From a virus: DNA of 64,000 bases. The translations under genes were made by a program, and so were the position numbers. Shown here in pieces: positions 16,582-24,143 of the stretch. The stretch is taken from positions 59,389-123,388 of IMG/VR virus record IMGVR_UViG_3300009129_000005, one strand, 5' to 3'. The notes under the pieces are model-generated. The model made no database searches. It had not been told where the DNA came from and saw only the letters and a list, made by a program, of their open reading frames with translations. The stretch's first letter is position 1; each line of letters starts with the position of its first letter.

Positions 16582-18536
16582 TATTCAACTGTTGCCTCCT
16601 CTTTTCCTAATAATTCAACTTTCTTTGCTTGTAACTTTTCTTGGTATGATAATAATTCATTTAATTCATCTTGTTGATCCATTAATAAGTTCTCTAAGTT
16701 TTGTCTTTGTTCATCTGTAATTTTTTCTCCCTCAATAACTTCACCAGTTTCAGGATCTGTCCAATCAGGTGCCATTCCATCTTTAGCATCTAATATTGCT
16801 TGTAACTCATCTGTAGATTCTCTCATTTGTTTAATTTGCATCTCAACTATTTGGACATTAGATACAACATTACCTTCATTTATTTGTGATAACCTTTTGT
16901 CATGTATTGAAGCTCTGTGTTCTTCCCAAAAAGTTTCAAATCTATTATCACCTTGTTCGTCACCATGAAAAAGTTTGCTTACGCCTCTACCAAATCTCAT
17001 CAAACTTCCAGATAACGTTCTAAATCCAGTTGCCATGCTACCAAATCCAGGTGTTAATAGCTCTTGCATTTCTTGGAATGCAATTGCCATATTATTCATT
17101 ACTTCTATACTAGTATCTGCATTATCAGCAAGATTTGCATAATAACCTGATGTTAATGTATCTGTGTCTGACATTAAAAACTCTTCAGCACCTGCCGCTG
17201 TTTTAGCTGATGCAAGTAATGCGTTAAGTGCTTCAAGGTTAGGATCACCTGCTGTTACTTTAAATGGTACATCTCTTATTAATTTAAAAAACTTCTTATA
17301 AGCATCTACTGTTTCTGCTTCAGTTTTAAATTGCCCTGTACCTATTTTTTCAACAAGATCAATAAGTGCTTCTGACGCACCTGGAGCACCTTGTAAAGTT
17401 TCTATCATTGTTTTGCTTATATTATTTGCCGCTGTCTGATCAAAACTAATATCACCCACGAATCCTGTTATGACACTTTCCATGGCTCCAGCAAAATCTG
17501 CACCAAATAATTGTTCATTTAATACTCTAACAAGACCGGTTGCGTCTGAAATGTTTTTACTAGCTTGTTCGCCATATGTTTTTTCAATAAATGCTTTATT
17601 TTGCAACAACCCAACCCTTAAATCAACATTATTCCTTGCCTCATCTCTTAATCTTAATGCTTCTTCTCTTTGCATTCCAAAAACATCACCAGTAAATAAT
17701 GCAAGGTTATTTGCTGATCTATATGAATCGATTACTCTTTTTCTACCAACTTCATTCATGGAAGTTAATTCTCCTAGCTGATATAATGTTTGTATTTCTT
17801 GAGCAATGAATCTAGTTTGGTCTTGTATTCCCATTCCAAAGTCTCTAAATGTTTTGTCTTGATCAATTTCTTTTGCAAACTCTGCTAATCTTAAAGCACC
17901 TTCGAATAAATTTTCTTCTGCTTGAACAAGAAACGGTTTAGACTCTGCCATTAAATCAGTAAAGTCTTTTAGTCCCATTCCTAAATCTCTAGTTGCAAAT
18001 CTTAAGTTAGTCCAATGATCTACATCACTTACTACTGCACCAAAGTCTATTAACTGTCTAGCTTGTTTTTCTTGCTCGGTTAATAACTTTGCAAAAATTA
18101 TACCCATACCTGTTGCTACTACAAGTGGAGTACCTGCATGTCTTGCCACCATTTTAAGACCCGAAGCCCATTTTCCCATTCCTGCTCCCATGTTTGACAC
18201 ACCTATACCAGCATTTGCCATAATCTTTGCTGCCTCGTGTGCTAATTCAGCGGTAGCATTAACAGGATCACTGCTTTTCATTATTACATTCATTGCACCG
18301 CCTGCTACTTTTGTGGCTTTTACAGTAGCTTCACCGGATGCTGTAACTAGATCTTCTGCTTCTTCTGCGTCAGCACTTAATGCTCTTATAGACGCCGCAT
18401 CTTTTTTACCTAGCACAGCCGCAATCATGGCCATAGTAGAATTGTTTATGGTCATGCTAGAGCTTACTTTTTCTAATGTAATCTCAGTTGCCCAAGGATA
18501 CTGTTGATAAATTAGGTCTATTTGTTGTTGGTCCAT
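16581..18536 (-). CDS. Tape-measure-like tail protein, paralog 2
   Basis: 651 residues; ATG at 18534-18536 without a clear Shine-Dalgarno. Largely helical, with a hydrophobic stretch (TPLVVATGMGIIFAKLL, about residues 130-150) as is common in tape-measure proteins, which must reach the host membrane. The C-terminus is a predicted coiled coil (QQDELNELLSYQEKLQAKKVELL). It shares N-terminal and central motifs with the following gene and is coupled to it by a TAATG overlap. It lies divergently from gp26, a hub assembly factor, which fits a tail role. Assignment is by overall character and place. Confidence 0.55.
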   Translation of the reverse strand: MDQQQIDLIYQQYPWATEITLEKVSSSMTINNSTMAMIAAVLGKKDAASIRALSADAEEAEDLVTASGEATVKATKVAGGAMNVIMKSSDPVNATAELAHEAAKIMANAGIGVSNMGAGMGKWASGLKMVARHAGTPLVVATGMGIIFAKLLTEQEKQARQLIDFGAVVSDVDHWTNLRFATRDLGMGLKDFTDLMAESKPFLVQAEENLFEGALRLAEFAKEIDQDKTFRDFGMGIQDQTRFIAQEIQTLYQLGELTSMNEVGRKRVIDSYRSANNLALFTGDVFGMQREEALRLRDEARNNVDLRVGLLQNKAFIEKTYGEQASKNISDATGLVRVLNEQLFGADFAGAMESVITGFVGDISFDQTAANNISKTMIETLQGAPGASEALIDLVEKIGTGQFKTEAETVDAYKKFFKLIRDVPFKVTAGDPNLEALNALLASAKTAAGAEEFLMSDTDTLTSGYYANLADNADTSIEVMNNMAIAFQEMQELLTPGFGSMATGFRTLSGSLMRFGRGVSKLFHGDEQGDNRFETFWEEHRASIHDKRLSQINEGNVVSNVQIVEMQIKQMRESTDELQAILDAKDGMAPDWTDPETGEVIEGEKITDEQRQNLENLLMDQQDELNELLSYQEKLQAKKVELLGKEEATVE

Positions 18537-18565
18537 AATGCTTTATTAAGTGGTATTTTAATTCA

Positions 18566-18573
18566 GATAAATA
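18566..18573 (+). promoter_or_regulatory. Late promoter box GATAAATA, rightward
   Basis: Plus-strand GATAAATA in the 106-base divergent gap, 70 bases before gp26. It overlaps in reach with a leftward box at 18595-18602, so the two late transcripts would overlap by a few tens of bases. Confidence 0.5.
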
Positions 18574-18594
18574 CTATTGTATATACGTTACTAC

Positions 18595-18602
18595 TATTTA
18601 TG
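18595..18602 (-). promoter_or_regulatory. Late promoter box CATAAATA, leftward
   Basis: Minus-strand CATAAATA 59 bases before the first tape-measure-like gene. Predicted start near 18589. Confidence 0.5.
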
Positions 18603-18642
18603 GAAATCATAATATACGTATATAATTGGAGAAATACAAAAC

Positions 18643-19473
18643 ATGACAAACCCATTAATTCAAGCATATAGAAAGCCTGCTTTATACATTCCATTACCAA
18701 GTGGCGGTAAATTCTACAAAAAGAAGCCGAAACTTAGCATAGATAATGAACTGGCAGTATATGCTATGACAGCAAGGGATGAACTTATTACTAAAACCCC
18801 AGATGCTTTGTTTAACGGAGAAGCTACAATTAGTTTGATTAAAAGTTGTTGCCCTGATATTGTTGAACCAGAAACAATGCCAGTAAGCGACTTACTTGTA
18901 ATCTTAGTAGGTATTAGACAAGCAAGTTATGGAAAAAATATAGACATCGATGTTAAATGTCCTAAGTGTGAGTTTGATAATCAATTGCAATTAGATGCAA
19001 ATATAATGTTATCAAACGCAAAAACTGGCACAATTGAGCAAAGTGTAACATTACCAAGTGATTTTAAAATTATTTGTAATCCATACACATTAAACGATAG
19101 AACTATGTTACAAGTTCAACAAATTAAACAAAACAAAATGATACAAGGATTGGCTAGTGAGAAACTAGAAGATGCTGAAAGACAAGATCTTTTTGGAAAA
19201 ACATTTGTTGAAATTGCAGAACTTACTGTTAGTTTAATTACTAATAGTATTGTAAGTGTACAAGGTAAAGACACTGATGTTATCACAGATAAAGATACTA
19301 TTAAAGAATGGCTACAAAATATTACTAAAAATGATTACGAAGTAATCAGAACTAAAATAGAGGAACTAAGCGAAAGTGGCTTAGAAACTAAATTTGCTGC
19401 CAATTGTCAAGACTGTGGACATAGTTGGAAGACTGGTGTGGACTTAGACGTCGCAAATTTTTTCGGGGGTTGA
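18643..19473 (+). CDS. gp26: Baseplate hub assembly protein (gp26-like), 0-frame product
   Basis: 276 residues; ATG with TTGGAG upstream. The N-terminus (YIPLPSGGKFY, then MTARDELITKTPDALFNG, CCPDI and LLVILVGIRQASYG) is the signature of the T4 baseplate protein family that includes gp26. Four cysteines (C106, C109 in CPKC and C255, C258 in CQDC) look like a zinc ribbon closed by the two ends. In T4 gp26 helps hub assembly and is not a major virion part. The gene ends in AAT TTT TTC GGG GGT TGA, where a -1 shift would extend the product to about 351 residues. Confidence 0.85.
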   Translation: MTNPLIQAYRKPALYIPLPSGGKFYKKKPKLSIDNELAVYAMTARDELITKTPDALFNGEATISLIKSCCPDIVEPETMPVSDLLVILVGIRQASYGKNIDIDVKCPKCEFDNQLQLDANIMLSNAKTGTIEQSVTLPSDFKIICNPYTLNDRTMLQVQQIKQNKMIQGLASEKLEDAERQDLFGKTFVEIAELTVSLITNSIVSVQGKDTDVITDKDTIKEWLQNITKNDYEVIRTKIEELSESGLETKFAANCQDCGHSWKTGVDLDVANFFGG

Positions 19474-19490
19474 TAGCTTCTCGTCAACCC
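19455..19490 (+). promoter_or_regulatory. Candidate -1 ribosomal frameshift signal
   Basis: Heptamer A AAT TTT (19455-19461) fits the X XXY YYZ rule in the gp26 frame. After a 5-base spacer a perfect 7-bp stem GGGTTGA/TCAACCC (19467-19473 and 19484-19490, 10-base loop) follows and covers the 0-frame UGA. The 0-frame and the -1 frame ORFs are both long, and the latter has no ATG near its beginning. Confidence 0.7.
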
Positions 19491-19697
19491 GAAGACATTG
19501 TAAAATTAGTTGAACAGTATAATAAGGATTTAGAAACTACAGAAGGTAGCTACTTAGATGTAGTTATTCGTAGTGAAGGTGCGGTTAGTTATAAAGACAT
19601 TCTGCAAATGCCTGTGAGCAGTATTAAACTCTTAATAGAACGTATGAATAGTCGTGTTGAGGAAATTAATAAAGCAAGAAAAGGTAATAGACGTTAG
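19461..19697 (+). CDS. C-terminal extension of gp26 in the -1 frame
   Basis: Starting from the slip site, 78 codons (FRGLIASRQPEDIVKLVEQYN and on) run to a TAG at 19695-19697. The sequence is a plausible folded helical domain (LQMPVSSIKLLIERMNSRVEEINKARK). No ATG or GTG with a ribosome site opens it: the upstream in-frame TTG at 19425 is deep inside gp26 and the first Met is about 50 residues in. Expression as a gp26 fusion by frameshift is the best explanation. The alternative is reinitiation at a TTG (19470) that overlaps the gp26 UGA. It ends tail-to-tail with the next gene, overlapping 4 bases. Confidence 0.65.
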   Translation, partial: FRGLIASRQPEDIVKLVEQYNKDLETTEGSYLDVVIRSEGAVSYKDILQMPVSSIKLLIERMNSRVEEINKARKGNRR

Positions 19698-20137
19698 TGG
19701 CCTGTTATTAAATTATAATAATCTTCTGGCCAACTGTCATAATATGTGGTGTTTTTGTGTAAATGTTTACGTTTTTCATGTAAATCGCTTTTTCTTTGAA
19801 CAAACACACAGTCAGTAAAGTTCTTTACAAAATGTCCACTTGTTCTTGTACTAGTAAAATATAATAAGTGAGGATGTTTTTCTCTAAGCTCTGCACAAGT
19901 CTTTTCTATAAAAGACATATCATCTACATCACCCAACCAACAAATAGCCATTTGGTACTTAACATGGTCAAATGATTCTAAAGCCAGAACATTGTCACGT
20001 GCATCAACAAACTGTAATGCATTTTTAATTCTTGCACTTTTTGCATACGGACATATAGGATATCCATCATCCTTTAAAGGCTCAACTGATTCTTCTGCAA
20101 ACTTTAAAAATTTAATCCGAAATTCGTCCAACGTCAT
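19694..20137 (-). CDS. Conserved-looking protein of unknown function with CPYA motif
   Basis: 147 residues; ATG at 20135-20137 with AGGA about 11 bases upstream. Features: DGYPICPYAKSARIKNAL near residues 25-43, an ICWLGDVDDMSFIEKTC strand-helix, and FTSTRTSGHFVKNFTDCVFVQRKSDL. The CPYA-R pattern resembles a few marine proteins, but I cannot name a family. Its presumed leader (about 90 bases from a late box at 20233) holds two perfect hairpins. It faces gp26 tail-to-tail. Function unknown. Confidence 0.7.
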   Translation of the reverse strand: MTLDEFRIKFLKFAEESVEPLKDDGYPICPYAKSARIKNALQFVDARDNVLALESFDHVKYQMAICWLGDVDDMSFIEKTCAELREKHPHLLYFTSTRTSGHFVKNFTDCVFVQRKSDLHEKRKHLHKNTTYYDSWPEDYYNLITGH

Positions 20138-20160
20138 GTATATGTTTTCCTGATATAATT

Positions 20161-20203
20161 GATGTCTTCGACATCATCAACTTCGCAAAGCTAATCGCTT
20201 TGC
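20161..20203 (-). other. Two perfect hairpins in the leader of the 147-residue gene
   Basis: GATGTC-TTC-GACATC (20161-20175) and GCAAAGC-TAATC-GCTTTGC (20185-20203). Neither is followed by a T run on the minus strand, so they are more likely leader structures or RNA stability elements than terminators. Confidence 0.45.
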
Positions 20204-20232
20204 TCGTTGTTGTTGCTTACGCTTTATACACT

Positions 20233-20240
20233 TATTTATG
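20233..20240 (-). promoter_or_regulatory. Late promoter box CATAAATA
   Basis: Minus-strand CATAAATA 96 bases before the ATG of the gene at 19694-20137. A second weaker copy (TATAAATT) lies about 11 bases further upstream. Confidence 0.45.
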
Positions 20241-20283
20241 TTAATTTATATTGAATTTAAATGACTACTTGACAAGATGCTTT

Positions 20284-20735
20284 ATTCACACTTAGCCTTA
20301 TACAGGCCAAGTGTAAATTGTTCTTGACATAGAACTCTACCCACAGATACTATAGTAAACCTAGTTTAGCACCTAGGAAGGGCGGTTACGCGGTACCCTT
20401 ATTACATACTGCTTTATAACGCAGAAACACCCATTGCCATAGTATCAACTTTGGGTTGTCCTCAAGTTCCAAATTGTCAGGAGAGCTTGATCATTTTGAT
20501 TTGTCAAATCAGTGCATTGACTTATAGGCACACCAGTTCTGGTCACAATGAAGTAACCTCAAGGTGAGTCGAGCGAATCTCGACCAATCAGGGCCTTGTA
20601 GCCTATGTTAGTTTTTATTAGCCTAAAATTGTATTTGAGTTGGAGCCGGACTTTAAGTCTGTATGAGTTTTGGTTTTACACTATTAGTTATCTTATGCTT
20701 TAATTATTAGCTGATAATAAAGTTAAAACGCTACT
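20284..20735 (-). ncRNA. Candidate structured RNA locus with many nested stems
   Basis: A 630-base gap without an ORF. It is dense in stems: long-range GATACTAT/ATAGTATC (20346-20353 with 20439-20446), enclosing CCTAG/CTAGG, AAGGG/CCCTT and CTGC/GCAG hairpins; long-range ATAGGC/GCCTAT (20524-20529 with 20601-20606), enclosing ACCAG/CTGGT and GTCGAG/CTCGAC; plus ACACTT-A-GCCT/AGGC-C-AAGTGT (20288-20314), GTTCT/AGAAC and CAAC/GTTG. A sigma70-type promoter on the minus strand precedes it. The 3' end is uncertain as no T-rich terminator is evident. No RNA family recognised; the strand is chosen from the promoter. Confidence 0.6.
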
Positions 20736-20741
20736 TTTGTT

Positions 20742-20770
20742 ATAATAACAAAAATTTAATACGTTGTCAA
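20742..20770 (-). promoter_or_regulatory. Sigma70-type promoter of the second RNA locus
   Basis: Minus strand: TTGACA (20765-20770), 17-base spacer, TATTAT (20742-20747). The -35 overlaps the stop of the upstream GIY-YIG-like gene. The -10 lies in a 19-base inverted repeat TTTTGTTAT-A-ATAACAAAA (20735-20753). Preceded by AAGG as at 8632. Confidence 0.65.
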
Positions 20771-21213
20771 CCTTTCTTTAAGTGTTCCGTAAGAATTTTT
20801 GAACTACCCACCCTTACGTTAATAATGCCGTTATAGTATTCATCGGTTTCTAATACTCTACGGTCAAATTGTTCTTTTGCTTCCATGTAACTTAATACAC
20901 CTTTACTAGGACAATAATGTAAAATTTCTCTAGTAAATTTATTTGAACCAAGTGTTAGGACATCTGCGTTTAAATGATCTGATGACCCCCAATAGTCTTG
21001 CCAATCACTTTCTTTATATCCACGTCTTTTATTCTTTTTACCTTTAAGTGGTGGCTTAGTTGTTTTAAATCTTGCTAGTTTTTTACCTATGTATTTTTTA
21101 TTGTTAGTAAGATTTGTAATTACATATACAAATCCTTCGCAATCATTAGGTAATTCATTGACTATTTTATTTTTATATGTCCATGGACAATTATTCTTCT
21201 TTGACCCATTCAT
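20767..21213 (-). CDS. GIY-YIG-type nuclease-like protein
   Basis: 148 residues; ATG at 21211-21213 with AGGA upstream. The N-terminal FVYVITNLTNNKKYIGKK fits the GIY-YIG core (here VYV and YIG), followed by a Lys/Arg-rich stretch, DWQDYWGSSDHL, and FTREILHYCPSKGVLSYMEAKEQF with a Glu where the metal-binding residue is expected. Similar short proteins occur in many T4-like phages, some as Seg-type homing nucleases, some probably in DNA repair. It follows gp46 and directly precedes the structured RNA locus. Confidence 0.7.
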   Translation of the reverse strand: MNGSKKNNCPWTYKNKIVNELPNDCEGFVYVITNLTNNKKYIGKKLARFKTTKPPLKGKKNKRRGYKESDWQDYWGSSDHLNADVLTLGSNKFTREILHYCPSKGVLSYMEAKEQFDRRVLETDEYYNGIINVRVGSSKILTEHLKKG

Positions 21214-21349
21214 TTATTGTTTTCCTAATCAAGTCTAAAGTATCTATACCTAGTTCGTCCTTTTTTATTGTTTCCGGTGCATGTAATAATACATAAGTCC
21301 ATTTTTCGTGTAATTCTAATTCTTCTTGTTTGTTATATGTATTACGCAT
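21191..21349 (-). CDS. Small protein overlapping the gp46 end
   Basis: 52 residues, MRNTYNKQEELELHEKW to NEWVKEE. The ATG (21347-21349) overlaps the gp46 stop by 8 bases, and the stop overlaps the next start by about 23 bases, so it is packed like a real T4-type early gene and probably translated by coupling. It is acidic and helical with no recognised motif. Support is the position, coding-like composition and the otherwise unexplained gap. Confidence 0.6.
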   Translation of the reverse strand: MRNTYNKQEELELHEKWTYVLLHAPETIKKDELGIDTLDLIRKTINEWVKEE

Positions 21350-23120
21350 CAATTACTTCTACTTCAGTGTCAAATGTAGTGAAGCCATTTTCTTTAGTAA
21401 CTTGTAGCACTCTGCTAACTCTACCTACTAATTCATCTCTGTGTGAAATAAGTAAAATATTCTTATTTCTATCACGTTCAAATTTCTTTAACACACCTAA
21501 TGCACTATCAACACCAACTGTGTCCATACCACTATCAACAAGTTCGTCTATACAAACAAAGTTAATAGGATGATTCATACTTTCAAATACATCACGGAAT
21601 GCCCAACTAAGTCCAAGTATAAGTCTATTACGTTCTCCCCTTGATAAATTATCAAAATCTAAATCTTGACCAAGTTGTGTAATAGTTACAGTTAAGTCAC
21701 TTTGAAATTCTACTTCATGCGGTAAACCTAGTCGTGTAATATAATATTCTAAACGTGTGTTTAAAAATTGTAAGTTTTGTTCAATAATCTTTTTACGAAT
21801 AAAACTATCTTTGTTAGTTAATAGTTTTAATAAAAAGTCTTGATGTTCTCTTAATTCTTCAAGTGTATTTACTTCTTCCCAATCTACATCTTGTAATCCT
21901 GTATTTTTTAAAACATCAATTTGTTCTATATACGGATTAGTTTCGTTTGCGGCATTAGTCATTGATGATTGTAACTTATCTATTTTACTTTGATGCTTAT
22001 ATGCTTCTTGTAAGGTATTATATTCAATTGTGGGAGCATTTCCAATTTCACCAATGGCAGTAATTGCATTTGTGTACGATTCAATTAATTCGTTCTCTTC
22101 AGTAATTTGAGTTTGACTTTCATTTACAAGTTCTGTTTTTTGAGAAACTATTTTATCATGTTGTTCATCATGAATATCTTGTCCACATGCATAACATTTA
22201 TGTTCTAATGTAGCAGTTAAATCTTCTTGTGCCTTATCTAAACGTTTCTGTTCACGTTCAGAACTACTTGTAAGTCTAGCTATTTCAGCATTTAAAGTAT
22301 CTATTTGGCCTTTCTTTTCATTAAATTCAGCAAACTCTTCGTGTGCTTTTATTTCTTTATCAATGTCAATATGTTCTAATGCTTGTATCTCACTAGTATA
22401 TTCTTGAATACGTCCTTCTAGTTGTGAAGCCCATGTCTTTTCTCTACGTTCAAGATCTTTAATACTATTATTAATACGTTCGTTTGCATCTTCTACTCCT
22501 TTAAGTCTATATGTTTCTTCAGTTATTCTGTCTTTAGTATTTTTTAATAGTTCTTTAAGTATATCAGCCTTCTCACTAAGTTTAGTAATTCCTAACAATT
22601 GCTCAATCATGTCACGTTGATCATTTGCTCTCATACTTAAAAATGGTTCAGTGTATGTATTCAGTGCAATAATATGCTTAAACATATTATGAGTCATACC
22701 AAGTGTTTGTTCAATTACGTGTTGGCTTTCTCTGCCTTGTCCTTGCATTTCATCTGTAATGCCGTCGTCATTGCTATCTACGTCATTAACTAGATATTTA
22801 AATACATTGGGTTTGCGTCCACGCTCAATACGATAATTTACACTGTCTATTTCAAAATCAACAGTGACCATCATATTTTTATTATTAGTTTTATTAACTA
22901 AGTTATCTTTTTTAATACTGTATAACGCACTACCAAATAATGCATAACTTAATGCATTAATAATTGTTGTCTTACCTGTACCATTACGTGATCCATCACC
23001 ACCTAAATCTAAATTATTACCTAATACAAGTGTTAGCCCTGCATCATCAAAGTGAACAGCCTGTGTGACATTGCCCACACTCATAAAGTTCTTTACGGTG
23101 ATATTTTTAATTATTAGCAT
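21342..23120 (-). CDS. gp46: Recombination endonuclease subunit gp46 (Rad50/SbcC type)
   Basis: 592 residues. Walker A SRNGTGKTT at about residues 44-52, a long coiled coil from 170 to 440 broken by a zinc hook HKCYACGQ (C309, C312), the ABC signature LSRGERNRL near 495 and Walker B FVCIDE followed by the DSGMD loop. With gp47 it forms the Mre11-Rad50-like complex that processes DNA ends for recombination-dependent replication. The gene starts directly after gp47 with no gap, as in T4. Confidence 0.95.
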   Translation of the reverse strand: MLIIKNITVKNFMSVGNVTQAVHFDDAGLTLVLGNNLDLGGDGSRNGTGKTTIINALSYALFGSALYSIKKDNLVNKTNNKNMMVTVDFEIDSVNYRIERGRKPNVFKYLVNDVDSNDDGITDEMQGQGRESQHVIEQTLGMTHNMFKHIIALNTYTEPFLSMRANDQRDMIEQLLGITKLSEKADILKELLKNTKDRITEETYRLKGVEDANERINNSIKDLERREKTWASQLEGRIQEYTSEIQALEHIDIDKEIKAHEEFAEFNEKKGQIDTLNAEIARLTSSSEREQKRLDKAQEDLTATLEHKCYACGQDIHDEQHDKIVSQKTELVNESQTQITEENELIESYTNAITAIGEIGNAPTIEYNTLQEAYKHQSKIDKLQSSMTNAANETNPYIEQIDVLKNTGLQDVDWEEVNTLEELREHQDFLLKLLTNKDSFIRKKIIEQNLQFLNTRLEYYITRLGLPHEVEFQSDLTVTITQLGQDLDFDNLSRGERNRLILGLSWAFRDVFESMNHPINFVCIDELVDSGMDTVGVDSALGVLKKFERDRNKNILLISHRDELVGRVSRVLQVTKENGFTTFDTEVEVIDA

Positions 23121-24143
23121 TTATGTTGTTAGTCCTCTGTAAATATCTACTAGTAGTTGCTTTTTAATAGTATCACTTTGTACTGAGTTAAGTTGCGACA
23201 GTACAATGCTATCTACGTTTTCTACTTGGATATCAACTCCTTTATTCCAGTCTTGTGTATGTTCTTCTTTTTTGCTAGGCATAAGAGCAATCTCACGTAA
23301 GTTGTATTGTTTAATAAATGTTTCTTTAATAAAGTTTGCTTCTTCGTATGTAATACCAACATCTAATGTAACACGGCAATGTGTTTTATCAGATAAGTAT
23401 TTGTCTGGGTTATCTATTAATTTACTTAATGTTAAAGTTCTATACTTAGGAGCATCTGGCCATGCTAGATATTCTATATTGCCATCCCAATCTAAAAACA
23501 TGCATCCTCTGTCGTCGTCCCATGTATCAGCATAGTTATGTGGGAAACAATTGCCTGGGTAAATTACATTGCCACGTTTTTGTCTTTTATGAAAGTGTCC
23601 ACTAAAAACCATCTCAGGTTTTGATAAGTCTTCTGCTTTAAGACCTCCTGTGTCTGGCATTTGTACAAGGGCATTCATATAAAAGTCTGGCAATTCAAAA
23701 TGACCAAACATAAATTTACATTCAATTTGTTTTAACTTTTTCCATTCGTCATCACATAGCCAAGGAATAAATGCTACGCCATCTTCAATAAGCATTTCCT
23801 TGTTTACCATTCTAATTTTTTTGAAGTCCTCAATCATTGATAAACTATGAATCTCACGCTTTTCACGATAATATAAATCATGATTACCAGTGATCATTAT
23901 AATCTCATCAAAGTTCTCATTAAGTCTTCGTAAGTTACTAGTGGTATAATTTAGTGTGCTAACATTGATACTAGCACGATTGTGATGCCAATCTCCTAAG
24001 AAGAAACATTTTTTAATGCCTCTTTTATGAGCTTCAGCAATCATCCATATGATAAAATCTTCACAATCCTGGTTATGATATCTACTGTTATTCTTCATGC
24101 CAAAGTGAATATCAGTAAAGATCACTGCTTTGTCAAAAAACAT
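23121..24143 (-). CDS. gp47: Recombination endonuclease subunit gp47 (Mre11/SbcD type)
   Basis: 340 residues. Metallophosphoesterase motifs in order: FTDIHFG (D11, H13), LGDWHHN (D51, H53/H54), TGNHD (N87, H88), MFGHFE and SGHFHKRQ. This is the nuclease partner of gp46. The ATG at 24141-24143 follows the gp55 stop immediately, with GGAG inside the gp55 end. Slightly long C-terminal part with an acidic-basic region ending near the stop. Confidence 0.95.
   Translation of the reverse strand: MFFDKAVIFTDIHFGMKNNSRYHNQDCEDFIIWMIAEAHKRGIKKCFFLGDWHHNRASINVSTLNYTTSNLRRLNENFDEIIMITGNHDLYYREKREIHSLSMIEDFKKIRMVNKEMLIEDGVAFIPWLCDDEWKKLKQIECKFMFGHFELPDFYMNALVQMPDTGGLKAEDLSKPEMVFSGHFHKRQKRGNVIYPGNCFPHNYADTWDDDRGCMFLDWDGNIEYLAWPDAPKYRTLTLSKLIDNPDKYLSDKTHCRVTLDVGITYEEANFIKETFIKQYNLREIALMPSKKEEHTQDWNKGVDIQVENVDSIVLSQLNSVQSDTIKKQLLVDIYRGLTT

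Noticed and set aside
19425-19460. Independent gene starting at TTG 19425
   Set aside because: The start is deep in gp26, has no Shine-Dalgarno, and the segment before the slip site is just gp26 in another frame; frameshift or reinitiation explains the ORF better.
20269-20353. Plus-strand promoters at TTGACA copies near 20269 and 20323
   Set aside because: The -10 regions at proper spacing match poorly (4 of 6 or fewer), and transcription would run against both neighbours.
20160-20770. Group I intron in the second structured locus
   Set aside because: I could not find paired core elements such as the AGACTA-type P7 strand, and no gene is interrupted. I keep it only as a question in the findings.
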